A DNA stretch of 44,767 nt from SAR324 cluster bacterium (GCA_022448485.1 JAKUUI010000012.1:1-44767); one strand, 5' to 3'. Counted from the stretch's first letter, positions 9,709 to 19,610 are shown. Notes: generated by a model not told the origin, from the letters alone. A program made the numbers and translations.

Positions 9709-11694
9709 ATGCAGAATAACTCCAAACCCTACATCCTCTTTCCTAAATTTCTGGAAAATCATCCCGAATTTGTCCTTTCAGACAGCCTGGCAGAACTTGT
9801 GAAAGTTTCTTATTATCAATCCATGGATGATATCCAAAAAATCTGCACGAAGACTGTTGAGCTCATTATTCTGGAAGATAAAATGTACGGCGAGTGGACT
9901 GCAAATATTCCGGAAAATCCACCATCAGGGATAATCCTCATTGATTCCGGAGAATTGAAAGTAGTTCCGGTTCAAACTCAAGAAATTCTCGCGTGGGTTT
10001 CAGTGAATAACTTATCCAGCCTGCGTTGGAATTTTATTCTGGAACAAACTCTGGCCAATGTGAAGCTTCGCAGCGAGCGGGAACATCTTGAATCCCGGAT
10101 TCTCAGACAAGACCGAAGTTTAGCAGAATTACATGATATTGGAGTTTCACTTTCCAATGAAAAAGATCTCAGTACTCTACTTGACATAATTATCACAAAA
10201 GCAATGCATCTCACATATGCTGACGGCGGGACATTATACTTAATTGAGCCGGTTCAGAATTATCCGGAAGTGGAGGGTGACTACTGGAGCAACAAGCGAC
10301 TGCGCCTTCAGGTGGCAAAAAATAACTCCCGCAAAATGGCGCTCGAGGCAACCCTGCTTCTTGAGCTGTCTTCAGACTCAATTTATGGAAATGCAATCTT
10401 GAATGGAAAATCAATTCTGATAGATGATGTTTATCAGCTTCCTCAGGAGGGAGATTATCGATGGGGAGGAAAGGAAATTGATGAAAAGTTCAAATACCGC
10501 ACAAAGTCAATTTTGACAGTGCCCATTAGGAACACAGAAAAAAAAGTGATTGGGGCAATACAACTGGTGAACCGCAAGAAAAATCCAAATACCGTTTTGG
10601 GGGACGCGGAATCAATTCTATCAGAGGTCATACCTTTCGAAAAACGAGATGTTAAATTTGTAGAATCCATTGCATCTCAAGCTGCTGTTGCAATTGGAAA
10701 TACCAAACTACTGGATTCCATACAAATTCTCTTTGATGGTTTCATCAATGCCAGTGTGAAAGCAATTGAATCACGTGATCCGACAACTTCAGGCCATTCC
10801 AGCAGAGTTGCAACACTCACAATCGCGCTGGCGGAAACAGTGCATCAACTCGAGACCGGGCGCTTTGCTGATATACGTTTTTCAGCAGATCAACTGAGTG
10901 AGATTCGCTACGCGGCACTTTTGCACGATTTTGGCAAGATAGGCGTTAGAGAACGTGTATTGGTGAAATCCAAAAAACTCTATCCGGAAGAAATGCATGC
11001 ACTGATGGATCGCTTCCTCCTCATCCGGACTACGATGGAGTTAGAAACGAGTAAGCAACAGATCTCTTATTTTTTAGATGAATCCAGGGAAACAGCACTT
11101 GCCAAGTATGAAAATAATTCTGCAGTGTTGCAGGAAAAGCTGGAAGAGTTGGATGATTATCTAAAGTTTATTGTGGGTGCCAATGAACCAACTGTACTAG
11201 CACAAGAAGGGTTTGGGAAGTTAATGGATATTGCAAAACTGACATTCCAACATCCATCCGGAGTCCCAATGTGTTACTTGAGTGAACATGAGCTGAACTC
11301 ACTTTCTGTTTCAAAGGGTTCTTTAAATGAACTGGACCGCATGGAAATAGAATCGCATGTGACTCACTCATATAATTTTTTAAACATTATTCCCTGGTCT
11401 GATAATTTAGAACGGGTTCCAGATATAGCACATGCACATCATGAAAAGCTGAATGGATCCGGATATCCACTGCAATTGACTGAAAATGAAATCCCGCTGG
11501 AGTCAAAAATGATGACAATTTCAGACATTTTTGATGCACTTACTGCCTGGGACCGCCCCTATAAAAAAGCGATGCCGGAAGAACGGGCCTTAAATATTTT
11601 GGGCTTTGAAGCTCAAGACAACCATCTCGATCAGGATTTGCTGGAAATATTTCTAAAAGCAAAACTATACAGTCTGGTACAACGACCAAGGTAA
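9709..11694 (+). CDS. GAF domain + HD-GYP-type phosphohydrolase
   Basis: 661 aa; GAF region (GTLYLIEP...ILTVPIRN...VIGAIQLVNRK), HD at LLHDFGKIGVRERV, GYP at HHEKLNGSGYPLQLTENEIPLESKMMTISDIFDALTAWDRPYKKA. Confidence 0.88.
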   Translation: MQNNSKPYILFPKFLENHPEFVLSDSLAELVKVSYYQSMDDIQKICTKTVELIILEDKMYGEWTANIPENPPSGIILIDSGELKVVPVQTQEILAWVSVNNLSSLRWNFILEQTLANVKLRSEREHLESRILRQDRSLAELHDIGVSLSNEKDLSTLLDIIITKAMHLTYADGGTLYLIEPVQNYPEVEGDYWSNKRLRLQVAKNNSRKMALEATLLLELSSDSIYGNAILNGKSILIDDVYQLPQEGDYRWGGKEIDEKFKYRTKSILTVPIRNTEKKVIGAIQLVNRKKNPNTVLGDAESILSEVIPFEKRDVKFVESIASQAAVAIGNTKLLDSIQILFDGFINASVKAIESRDPTTSGHSSRVATLTIALAETVHQLETGRFADIRFSADQLSEIRYAALLHDFGKIGVRERVLVKSKKLYPEEMHALMDRFLLIRTTMELETSKQQISYFLDESRETALAKYENNSAVLQEKLEELDDYLKFIVGANEPTVLAQEGFGKLMDIAKLTFQHPSGVPMCYLSEHELNSLSVSKGSLNELDRMEIESHVTHSYNFLNIIPWSDNLERVPDIAHAHHEKLNGSGYPLQLTENEIPLESKMMTISDIFDALTAWDRPYKKAMPEERALNILGFEAQDNHLDQDLLEIFLKAKLYSLVQRPR

Positions 11695-11817
11695 CCAGAG
11701 TTTAATCGCTGTTACTCTGCAGCTCAGCTTAACTGTCAGTTCTATTGGTTTGTAGTTCTTTTATATTAGTGCTATCATAATAACGTTATTTTTAATTATT
11801 TCCCACTAATTGTGTGC

Positions 11818-13155
11818 ATGAGCAACTTTTCAATTCTTCTTCTAAAAGAAAGTAAATCCGGTGTACGCCAGTATCATTTTGGGGCAATATTTCTGTTTTT
11901 TTTGTTGACCCTGTTATTGGCTGGCGCAGGTGCATTAGGTTGGAAATTTTTTGAGCAATTCCAGACAATCTCAATGCAGAGGCAGTTACTAGAAAAACAA
12001 GAAAAGACTCAGATAGCATTTCAGCAGCGAATAGATCTCTACGACGGCCGCGAGTCCCGGATTTCGTTTCTTGAAAATTACGTAGAAGAATTGAAGCAGT
12101 CTGCGTATAACAACGACGCAAAGTTTAAAAAACATTTGGCACTATTCCGTTCCAACACACATAAATTGGACGAACTGCATAATTACATGTGTCAGTCATT
12201 GGAGGCTCAATGTGCGCCAAACCTTGATGATCAAGCAAACCCTCAACAGACAGTACAGTGGCTGGATCAGATATACCAAGACTTTCTGCTCTTTAATCAG
12301 TCTTTACAAGATTTTGCTTCACGCCGTAGAAGTTTTGAAGAACAGGCCAATACCATTCAGCTGTTACGAAGACAACTCGTTGAAACAGAACAGGATTTGT
12401 CTGAACATATGGAGTTCCTCAAAGTTAACCAGGCGACAGTTACCCGTCTCACGAAAAAGATTAGTAAAACTACTGGAATAAAACTCAGTAAATCCAGTAA
12501 AGCCAAACGAGTAAAAACTAAAACCGGACGCGGAGGGCCTACAATTTTGGACAGCTTGTCACTTGACGCTCCACAGGCACTGTTAAGTTCCGGCAATTTA
12601 CGTCAGTTTCTCTACAACAATTCATACTACTACGACGTAACAGTTGCTCAACTGGAGGATTTAAGCCAGTTAATTGAAAGAAATCATGGTTTCTGGAGAC
12701 ATACTCCGACCGTGATCCCACTTCGCAGCAGAGTGTTATCTGATCGCTATGGAAAGCGTAAGGACCCGTTTACGGGGAAACGTGAGTATCACGCTGGTAT
12801 GGATTTCAGAGCACGAAGAGGCTCTCCAGTTTTTGCTCCTGCTGATGCAGTTGTCAGGATTGCAAGTCGGAAAAGAGGATTTGGTTTGCTTGTAGAACTT
12901 CAACACGGTCGAGGTTTTTATCCTGGGAAAAAAAGAAAACTTGTTCGCTACAGAACCAGATTTGCTCATCTTTCAAAAATTTTGGTGAAGCCCGGCCAGC
13001 AAGTGAAACGCGGAGACTTTATAGGGTTGGCAGGAAGCACAGGACGCAGTACTGGACCACACTTACACTATGAAATGATTGTCAACGGACGTCGTATAAA
13101 CCCCTTGATTCCAATTACCAGATTTAATCCAGATCAGCCTCTTTATAGACGCTGA
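11818..13155 (+). CDS. M23-family peptidoglycan metallopeptidase with coiled coil and N-terminal TM
   Basis: SDRYGKRKDPFTGKREYHAGMDFRARRGSPVFAPADAVV..., GSTGRSTGPHLHYEMIVNGRRINP. ATG at 11818 preferred over the track's GTG at 11812. Confidence 0.92.
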   Translation: MSNFSILLLKESKSGVRQYHFGAIFLFFLLTLLLAGAGALGWKFFEQFQTISMQRQLLEKQEKTQIAFQQRIDLYDGRESRISFLENYVEELKQSAYNNDAKFKKHLALFRSNTHKLDELHNYMCQSLEAQCAPNLDDQANPQQTVQWLDQIYQDFLLFNQSLQDFASRRRSFEEQANTIQLLRRQLVETEQDLSEHMEFLKVNQATVTRLTKKISKTTGIKLSKSSKAKRVKTKTGRGGPTILDSLSLDAPQALLSSGNLRQFLYNNSYYYDVTVAQLEDLSQLIERNHGFWRHTPTVIPLRSRVLSDRYGKRKDPFTGKREYHAGMDFRARRGSPVFAPADAVVRIASRKRGFGLLVELQHGRGFYPGKKRKLVRYRTRFAHLSKILVKPGQQVKRGDFIGLAGSTGRSTGPHLHYEMIVNGRRINPLIPITRFNPDQPLYRR

Positions 13156-13176
13156 TTCCTGAGCCGAATAATTAAC

Positions 13177-13548
13177 ATGCCGAGCCAAAATTCTATATCA
13201 GACAAAACAATTGGATTCTTAGGGGAAGATCTATTTGTAGAAGGCACCATCCACTCACAAAAAAAGATAGTTGTGAGTGGAACAATAGATGGATCTGTTT
13301 TAGGCGACCGGGAGATTGTGGTATCGGAAACTGGACATGTCAACGGAACGGTTGAGGGAAAAGTGGTCTTAATTGCCGGAAAAGTTGATGGAGATTTGTT
13401 GGTCCAAGAGCGCTTAGAGGTAAACTCAACTGCAAATGTTAAAGGCGAGGTACGGGTCCCTTCCGGACAACTATTAATTCAGGAAGGAGCCCAATTGGAA
13501 GCTCAATGCAACATTCTCTACGAAAATCACTCCGGCAACCAATCATGA
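13177..13548 (+). CDS. Bactofilin family protein
   Basis: IGEDLFVEGTIHSQKKIVVSGTIDGSVLGDREIVVSETGHVNGTVEGKVVLIAGKVDGDLLVQERLEV right-handed beta-helix repeat pattern. Confidence 0.93.
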   Translation: MPSQNSISDKTIGFLGEDLFVEGTIHSQKKIVVSGTIDGSVLGDREIVVSETGHVNGTVEGKVVLIAGKVDGDLLVQERLEVNSTANVKGEVRVPSGQLLIQEGAQLEAQCNILYENHSGNQS

Positions 13549-13613
13549 TCCGGATTTATTTTGAGCAAAAAAACTGCCGTGTGTTAGCGGTAGACGACTT
13601 TTAATCCACAAAA

Positions 13614-14081
13614 ATGCAGTACCCAACTTCAAAAAACAGTCTGAGTCAGCAAAACAAGCCCGTTGTACAGTCCAAGCGGCTTAAGAATCATGACCGGATT
13701 CTTTATGTGAACGGTCTGTTTTCGCCGCCTAAGACACAAGAGAGCCCTGTTGGCTTGGTAAAAGAATCCGAAGAGTGGCGGTCACTATTCACAATGGTCT
13801 TAATTGCTGGATTTGGCGTGGTTATGCTCATGATCTCAGTAATTGGGAGTTACGGAATATTAGCCACCACCCGACTGGAAGTACACGAACAAATGCTTGT
13901 GCAAAGGCTTGAATCGATGAGGGTAGAGAAAACTTTGATGCAAGAAGAAGTTACTGCTCTGAAAACAAGTCCGGAATACATCGAATTGATTGCACGCAAA
14001 GAGTTGGGACTTGTGCATTCCAGTGAGCTGATTTATTATCTCCCTCCTTCTGAAGAAGATTCCTCCCGCAAAGATCTTTAA
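13614..14081 (+). CDS. FtsB/DivIC-like septum formation initiator
   Basis: TM followed by coiled coil and '...EYIELIARKELGLVHSSELIYYLP'. Confidence 0.75.
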   Translation: MQYPTSKNSLSQQNKPVVQSKRLKNHDRILYVNGLFSPPKTQESPVGLVKESEEWRSLFTMVLIAGFGVVMLMISVIGSYGILATTRLEVHEQMLVQRLESMRVEKTLMQEEVTALKTSPEYIELIARKELGLVHSSELIYYLPPSEEDSSRKDL

Positions 14082-14521
14082 TCTATTTCAAAAACGCGGT
14101 CTTCGAGCTTTTCAATTGATAGACGAATGACTTCAGGGATCCGGGTTGATTGATTTTTTTTGTAGTCGTAGCACACCACAACACCTGTACCTTCTGCAAC
14201 AGGTTCAGGATACTGTTCACTAACGAGCAGATACTCCATTGTAAAACGTTTCTCATGCATTTCTGTTATTTTTGCACCCACAAATACTGTATCTGGATAA
14301 GAAAGGGGAATCCGATAGCGACAGGAAGTGGAACCTAAAATCGGACCCATACCCATTTTTTCCATTATATCCATCCAGCCCAGAGTCTCAAAATACTGGA
14401 TGCGAGCGCTCTCAAAATAGCGAAAATAGATCACATTATTTACGTGCTGAAAGGAATCCATATCTCCCCAAATAACAGGAATTTTTACGATAACCGGAAA
14501 AGTTTTTAAGAGTGATTTCAT
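14078..14521 (-). CDS. Acyl-CoA thioesterase, 4HBT/YbgC-like
   Basis: VIWGDMDSFQHVNNVIYFRYFESARIQYFETLGW hotdog active-site motif. Start at 14521 (MKSLLKTF) preferred over the track's 14554, which would overlap the divergent gene. Confidence 0.9.
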   Translation of the reverse strand: MKSLLKTFPVIVKIPVIWGDMDSFQHVNNVIYFRYFESARIQYFETLGWMDIMEKMGMGPILGSTSCRYRIPLSYPDTVFVGAKITEMHEKRFTMEYLLVSEQYPEPVAEGTGVVVCYDYKKNQSTRIPEVIRLSIEKLEDRVFEID

Positions 14522-14533
14522 AGTTCTATCTCG

Positions 14534-15208
14534 ATGAGTAAAATTAAAAAACAAAAGGATGACAAGCTACTGAATAAAGCCCTGATTCTCTGCAACGGGA
14601 ATCCTCCTCCAAGAATGCTGATGCATCAATTATGGCATGAAGCAGATTATCGGGTGGCAGCTGATGGAGGTGCCAATCAACTGTACAATCAAAATCTTGT
14701 TCCGGATGCAGTGGTTGGTGATTTTGACTCACTTCAACCGGAAGTCAGGAAAAAATTGCCAAACTCGAAGCTTTTTCATGTTAAAGAACAAAATACTAGC
14801 GATGCGGACAAAGCGGTTCGACATTGTTTGAAACGTGGGTTTGCAGAAATACACATTCTTGGGGCCGAAGGCGGCCGTAACGATCAGTTCCTTTCAAGTC
14901 TGGAAATTCTTTTCAAATATTCCCTGCAGGCCCGCCTCATTTTGTGGTCACAACTGGAACGCATGGAGTTTATTTTTGACTCTTGGGAAGAGGATTTGCC
15001 GCTTGGTACAACGCTCTCACTTCTTCCACTTTTCGGTGGAGCTCAAGGCGTAGTCACAAAGGGCTTAGCTTATTCGTTGAAAAATAATGAGTTAGCCCCA
15101 GGGAAACTTCCTTCAGGAGTTTCAAACTTAGTGGTCGCCAGTCCTGTGTCTGTGACTTTACAAAAAGGCCAGCTTTTACTAATTGTCCAGCACACTGTAA
15201 ATAATTAA
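14534..15208 (+). CDS. Thiamine diphosphokinase
   Basis: ADGGANQLYNQNLVPDAVVGDFDSLQPEVRKKL, NTSDADKAVRHCLKRG, GAEGGRNDQFLSSLEIL. Confidence 0.92.
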   Translation: MSKIKKQKDDKLLNKALILCNGNPPPRMLMHQLWHEADYRVAADGGANQLYNQNLVPDAVVGDFDSLQPEVRKKLPNSKLFHVKEQNTSDADKAVRHCLKRGFAEIHILGAEGGRNDQFLSSLEILFKYSLQARLILWSQLERMEFIFDSWEEDLPLGTTLSLLPLFGGAQGVVTKGLAYSLKNNELAPGKLPSGVSNLVVASPVSVTLQKGQLLLIVQHTVNN

Positions 15209-15220
15209 TAGCATTTGGAG

Positions 15221-16183
15221 TCAAATATAAGTCAGAAAAACGGTTAAAGTAAGAATACTATTTAGAGTTGAAAAGAGCACAGTTGTAGTGACAAACTCAG
15301 GAATCAATTTGTACTCAATAGCAATAATTGAAGTAAGTACAGCTGAAGGCATTGCAGCTTGCAGGATTCCAGTGCTTCGTTCCATTCCTTCGAGATCAAA
15401 ATAAGGTGCCAGCAACATCGCCAGTACTGGGCCTCCCATCAAACGCACCGTGCTGGCTGCAAAAACATTAAAGTTAATATTTATTTTTACGATCTCGCCC
15501 ATTTGCACCCCAAGTGCAATAAGCATAACAGGGATCATGGCCTGCCCCAGCAGTCCAGTCAGTCGTGACAAGGAAATGGGTACTTCAGCACCAGAAATAT
15601 TAAAAGCAAGTGCCGGAATCAAGGCAAGTAAAGCCGGTGTTTTAAAAACAGAAAATATCGCCTGCAACCCTCCGCTTCGAGCCCAGCTTGCCGCACCAAC
15701 ACAAATCACGAAAGAAATGAATAGAATCGCCAGAAAATAGACTGTGGCCGGAATACGGGAAATCTCTCCAAGCCTAAATTCAATCAACTGTAGTCCAAAA
15801 TTCCCACAATTACCAAATGTTGCAATTAGAACATAAGCTGCTATGATTTCTTTGGTTCTCCCAAGAACCATTCCGACCAAAAAACCTAAAGAAGCAACCG
15901 CTATTTGTGCTGCAAAAATAAAACCGACCATTTGCAAAGCTAACTCCGCTTCTATTTTGGCTTCACTGATAATATTGAAAATAAAGGCTGGGACAAGCAC
16001 ATAATAAGCTGTTCTCGAAAGTGAACGTGCTTCAACATTTAGACACTGGCCAATAAAATAACCAATGACTACAAGAATAAAAACCGGAGATACAACGTTG
16101 AGGAAAACAAAAAAGAGTCCTCCAAAATTATCAGTAAAATCAAACTGGGACAAAAACAAAATAGGCTGTTCTCTAGCGCTCAT
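15221..16183 (-). CDS. AEC (auxin efflux carrier-type) transporter
   Basis: Polytopic protein; VSPVFILVVIGYFIG, FGNCGNFGLQLIEFRLG, MIPVMLIALGVQMGE, QAAMPSAVLTSIIAIEY. Confidence 0.9.
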   Translation of the reverse strand: MSAREQPILFLSQFDFTDNFGGLFFVFLNVVSPVFILVVIGYFIGQCLNVEARSLSRTAYYVLVPAFIFNIISEAKIEAELALQMVGFIFAAQIAVASLGFLVGMVLGRTKEIIAAYVLIATFGNCGNFGLQLIEFRLGEISRIPATVYFLAILFISFVICVGAASWARSGGLQAIFSVFKTPALLALIPALAFNISGAEVPISLSRLTGLLGQAMIPVMLIALGVQMGEIVKININFNVFAASTVRLMGGPVLAMLLAPYFDLEGMERSTGILQAAMPSAVLTSIIAIEYKLIPEFVTTTVLFSTLNSILTLTVFLTYI

Positions 16184-16231
16184 ATGCGGAGTACCAAGAT
16201 TTATGTTTTGGATTAAGTTTCTATCAAAGAT

Positions 16232-16867
16232 TCAGCTGACTAGTTTATCAGGATACTCACACTCGTGAACAATTACGCAATGTTCACAATCTGGTTTACG
16301 TGCCTTACACACGTAACGTCCGTGCAGAATGAGCAGGTGGTGTGCATCTTTTTTCCATTTTGTAGGCACTGCTGACATCAAATTTTGTTCAACCTTCAGT
16401 ACTGTATCGCCTGGGGCAAGACCTGTGCGGTTTGAAATCCGAAAGATGTGTGTATCAACCGCAATCACCGGCAACCCAAATGCAGTGTTTAAAATGACAT
16501 TCGCAGTTTTGCGTCCCACTCCCGGAAGGGACTCTAACTCCTCTCGGGTCTCTGGAACCTTCCCTTTGTGAAACTCCGCAAGTTGTCCGCAAGTTGCTAC
16601 AATATTTTTTGATTTAGTCGGTGCAAGCCCAACACTCTGAATGTATGCAAATACTTTTTTTGATCCTGCCTCATGCATTTCTTCAGGAGTTGGAAATGCC
16701 GAAAACAATTCCTGAGTGACTTTGTTTACTGAAACATCTGTAGCTTGTGCACTTAGAATTACGGCAATCAACAATTCAAATGGATTCCGGTAGCAAAGCT
16801 CAGTTTCCGGTTTTGGAATGGAGTCGCTCAACTTCTGGAAAAGACTGTATATCTTTGTAGACTTCAT
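16232..16867 (-). CDS. nth: Endonuclease III
   Basis: LPGVGRKTANVILNTAFGLPVIAVDTHIFRISNRTGLA; Fe-S cysteines CKARKPDCEHCVIVHEC. Confidence 0.97.
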   Translation of the reverse strand: MKSTKIYSLFQKLSDSIPKPETELCYRNPFELLIAVILSAQATDVSVNKVTQELFSAFPTPEEMHEAGSKKVFAYIQSVGLAPTKSKNIVATCGQLAEFHKGKVPETREELESLPGVGRKTANVILNTAFGLPVIAVDTHIFRISNRTGLAPGDTVLKVEQNLMSAVPTKWKKDAHHLLILHGRYVCKARKPDCEHCVIVHECEYPDKLVS

Positions 16868-17119
16868 GGACAGAGCATCTCATATCTGGTTCATTAATTA
16901 CACCTTCAGTTACATACCTGAGAGTTCTCACGCACAATTTGTTTACAGCGTCGCACCACAATTACTTCCAAATACTGCAAGCAATCCTCCCATAATTATT
17001 GAACAGCAGTAGTTATGAGTTAAATTGACAATTAACACTAAAAAACTGACAATAGCTACCAACTAAAAAATGTGGCCTATTTTATTACGGCCTTTCAATA
17101 TATTAGAAATTCAAATCCG

Positions 17120-17653
17120 ATGACAGGTTTACTTATGAAGCAACAAAATTTTCTACCACTCCGGATTTCAGTACTTGTAGTTTCTGATACTCGTACTGAA
17201 GAAACCGACACTTCAGGAAAAATATTTGCTGAACGTCTTACAGAAGAAGGGCATTCACTTGCAGAAAAGTGCATTGTTCCAGATGATATTTATCAGATTC
17301 GTGCAGTACTGTCACGCTGGATTGTGGATCCAGCAGTAGACATCATCCTCACCACCGGAGGCACCGGACTCACTGGCCGTGACGGCACTCCTGAAGCAGT
17401 TATCCCTTTATTTGACAAGGTAATTGAAGGATTTGGCGAAATGTTCCGTCAGATATCTTATGACGAAATCTCCACTTCAACAATCCAGTCAAGAGTCACA
17501 GCTGGAGTCGCAAACGGAACTTATATATTTTGTTTGCCGGGCTCTTCTGGAGCTTGTCGAACCGGTTGGGATAAAATTTTATCAACACAACTTGATATCC
17601 GTAGCCGACCCTGTAACTTTGCAGAAATGCTTCCTAGACTGACTGAGCAATAA
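17120..17653 (+). CDS. Molybdenum cofactor biosynthesis protein MoaB/MogA-like
   Basis: LRISVLVVSDTRTEETDTSG, DIILTTGGTGLTGRDGTPEAV, IFCLPGSSGACRTGWDKIL. Start at 17120 or 17135. Confidence 0.93.
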   Translation: MTGLLMKQQNFLPLRISVLVVSDTRTEETDTSGKIFAERLTEEGHSLAEKCIVPDDIYQIRAVLSRWIVDPAVDIILTTGGTGLTGRDGTPEAVIPLFDKVIEGFGEMFRQISYDEISTSTIQSRVTAGVANGTYIFCLPGSSGACRTGWDKILSTQLDIRSRPCNFAEMLPRLTEQ

Positions 17654-17723
17654 ACGCTCAGCTATTAACAGCAAAATTTAACACATTTAAATCCGGAGGG
17701 TCCTGGTTCATTGAGTTGAATGA

Positions 17724-18842
17724 TCATTTTGCAGATTCAGTATTTGCTCTCTGCAGAGCTATGAATTCTTGCACCACCGGAACAAGCCGCTCCATTCCCT
17801 CTTCCATTGGACACACCACAGGTAATCCCAAACCCGTTTCAAGATTTTTTTGCTCAGTCTTTAATTCCGTTTTTGTGAGATTGAAACTATTCAAGGTGAG
17901 CGCCAAGGTTTCTGAACCGTAGAGTCGAATCAACTCCAGTTCCTCTTCAATCGGTGGCATAGGCCAAAGTTCCCGGTCATCGTCTGCCAGGTAAAACTTC
18001 TGTTTTGGTGCATACTGCAAAATCACACCTTTCGCCTGTGCACTACAGAGATATTCTGAACCGCATGGACCGGAAGGGTTGCGCAAAGAAGATTGGCCCT
18101 CCAGTAAAATTAAGTCCGGTTGTTCTTCCTGATCACAACTGATAATTGCAGATTCCAGTTCTCCGCTGACAAAATCATTGAGAGTTGAGTCGAGAATAAA
18201 ACCATAACGTCCTCCTTGCAATTTTCCTGTCTGGCCGGTGTAAATCATTTCAGTGTGAATTCCATTCTTTCGGCAGGCGTCCCTGAGCCAAAGGCTAGAG
18301 GTGCGTTTTCCCAAAGCACAGTCCGTTCCTAACATGGCAATTCTGGGAGCACGAACATTTAATATATTTCCAGTCCAAAAAGCGTGATCCTTTGCGCTTT
18401 TCGGTTTTCGAATATCAAGCAATTTAGCCTGATTTTCCTTGGCTGCTTGCACTAATTCCAGGTCATCGCTCAGATAGTGGTGCAGACCATTGAGGATATG
18501 CATACCGCAAGACAGTGCTTCCAGTAACTCCAAGCGGAGCCCCTCTGGAATAACTCCTCCAGGAGTGGCAATTCCAATGATTGCATTTACTCCACGCCCG
18601 CATTCTTCCAGAGCTAATTGGAGTTTTGTGCTTTGTGCCCGAAGGAAGTCGTTGATAGTCGCGTGGATTGGGATCTCAAGAAACTTCCCATCGACGAATT
18701 CTCCTGCATCTTGTCCAGCAAAGTTTTGATCAATGACTGCAAGAATATCATAGTGTTCCGAGTTTCGGACAAGCCCAAATGCAGTTTTTGCGTTTCGGGA
18801 ATTAAATATTCCGCAGGTGAGTATAATAGCTGCTTCTTTCAA
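17724..18842 (-). CDS. DUF1611 / DgcN-like family protein
   Basis: 372 aa; IGIATPGGVIPEGLRLELLEALSCGMHILNGLHHYLSDDLEL, MLGTDCALGKRTSSLWLRDACRKNGIHTEMIYTGQTGKLQGGRYGFILDSTLNDFVSGELE. Confidence 0.8.
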   Translation of the reverse strand: MKEAAIILTCGIFNSRNAKTAFGLVRNSEHYDILAVIDQNFAGQDAGEFVDGKFLEIPIHATINDFLRAQSTKLQLALEECGRGVNAIIGIATPGGVIPEGLRLELLEALSCGMHILNGLHHYLSDDLELVQAAKENQAKLLDIRKPKSAKDHAFWTGNILNVRAPRIAMLGTDCALGKRTSSLWLRDACRKNGIHTEMIYTGQTGKLQGGRYGFILDSTLNDFVSGELESAIISCDQEEQPDLILLEGQSSLRNPSGPCGSEYLCSAQAKGVILQYAPKQKFYLADDDRELWPMPPIEEELELIRLYGSETLALTLNSFNLTKTELKTEQKNLETGLGLPVVCPMEEGMERLVPVVQEFIALQRANTESAK

Positions 18843-18928
18843 TTAGGACCCCCTTATTGAACTAAAGTTTCTGTTTTTTCATTGTAGATTTGCTATCCAT
18901 TTCACACTTCTTCAGTCGATTAAGCATC

Positions 18929-19417
18929 TTAGTTCAAAATCTTTTTTAGTAAAAGTGCATCTCCCAAAGGATTACGAAAATAGTTTTTCCGGATGCTTAT
19001 TTCTTTGTAGCCTAGTCTGCAGTACAATGAAGTCGCAGTCTTGTTTGCAGCGTGGACCTCCAGCCAAAGTGTTTCCAAACTATCCGACTCCGCCTGTATT
19101 TCCAACTGTTCCAACATGAACACTGCCAGCCCATTTCTTCTCCAACTAGGAAGAACTCCTAATCTGAGGATTTCTAATTCCGGAGGAACAGACTGAAAAA
19201 CCAACATTCCTACTTGGCCAACAGCCGGAATTTCCAACAGCCAATTGTTAAAGGAAGGCTGCTCCTGCATTTCTCGGTAATCTTGTTCATTCCATGGAGA
19301 ATTGAAACAGATGGAATCCATTCGCATCATTTCTTTTGGTGATGGAAGCAAGCAAAACCTGATGCCTAGGATAGGATATTCTGAAGACAGACTCATCGCT
19401 TCTTCTACTATTTTCAT
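18929..19417 (-). CDS. GNAT acetyltransferase, RimI-like
   Basis: EILRLGVLPSWRRNGLAVFMLEQLEIQAESDSLETLWLEVHAANKTATSLYCRLGYKEISIRKNYF. Confidence 0.85.
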   Translation of the reverse strand: MKIVEEAMSLSSEYPILGIRFCLLPSPKEMMRMDSICFNSPWNEQDYREMQEQPSFNNWLLEIPAVGQVGMLVFQSVPPELEILRLGVLPSWRRNGLAVFMLEQLEIQAESDSLETLWLEVHAANKTATSLYCRLGYKEISIRKNYFRNPLGDALLLKKILN

Positions 19418-19507
19418 GAAAAATAACTTGTAAACTAACAGAAGATTGATTATAAATACATGTTTAATTTAGTTCTTAATGAAAGAGGGCCGGAATCTGA
19501 TTGTCAG

Positions 19508-19573
19508 GGGATGAGGACAACAGAGACGTTTCTTTATGATTAACTCCAGAGTCAATTCGTCCGATTTCATCCC
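19508..19573 (+). promoter_or_regulatory. Candidate structured rpsB leader
   Basis: GGGATGA (19508-19514) complementary to TCATCCC (19567-19573) enclosing a 52-nt loop, ~38 nt upstream of the rpsB ATG. Confidence 0.35.
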
Positions 19574-19610
19574 ACGGGCATTTAACCAAGCCATTACAAA
19601 AGGAGATTTT

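Noticed and set aside
16868-17071. Possible minus-strand membrane-protein remnant (CSIIMGGLLAVFGSNCGATL*TNCA)
   Set aside because: Too short and no recognisable family; the hydrophobic run could be chance.
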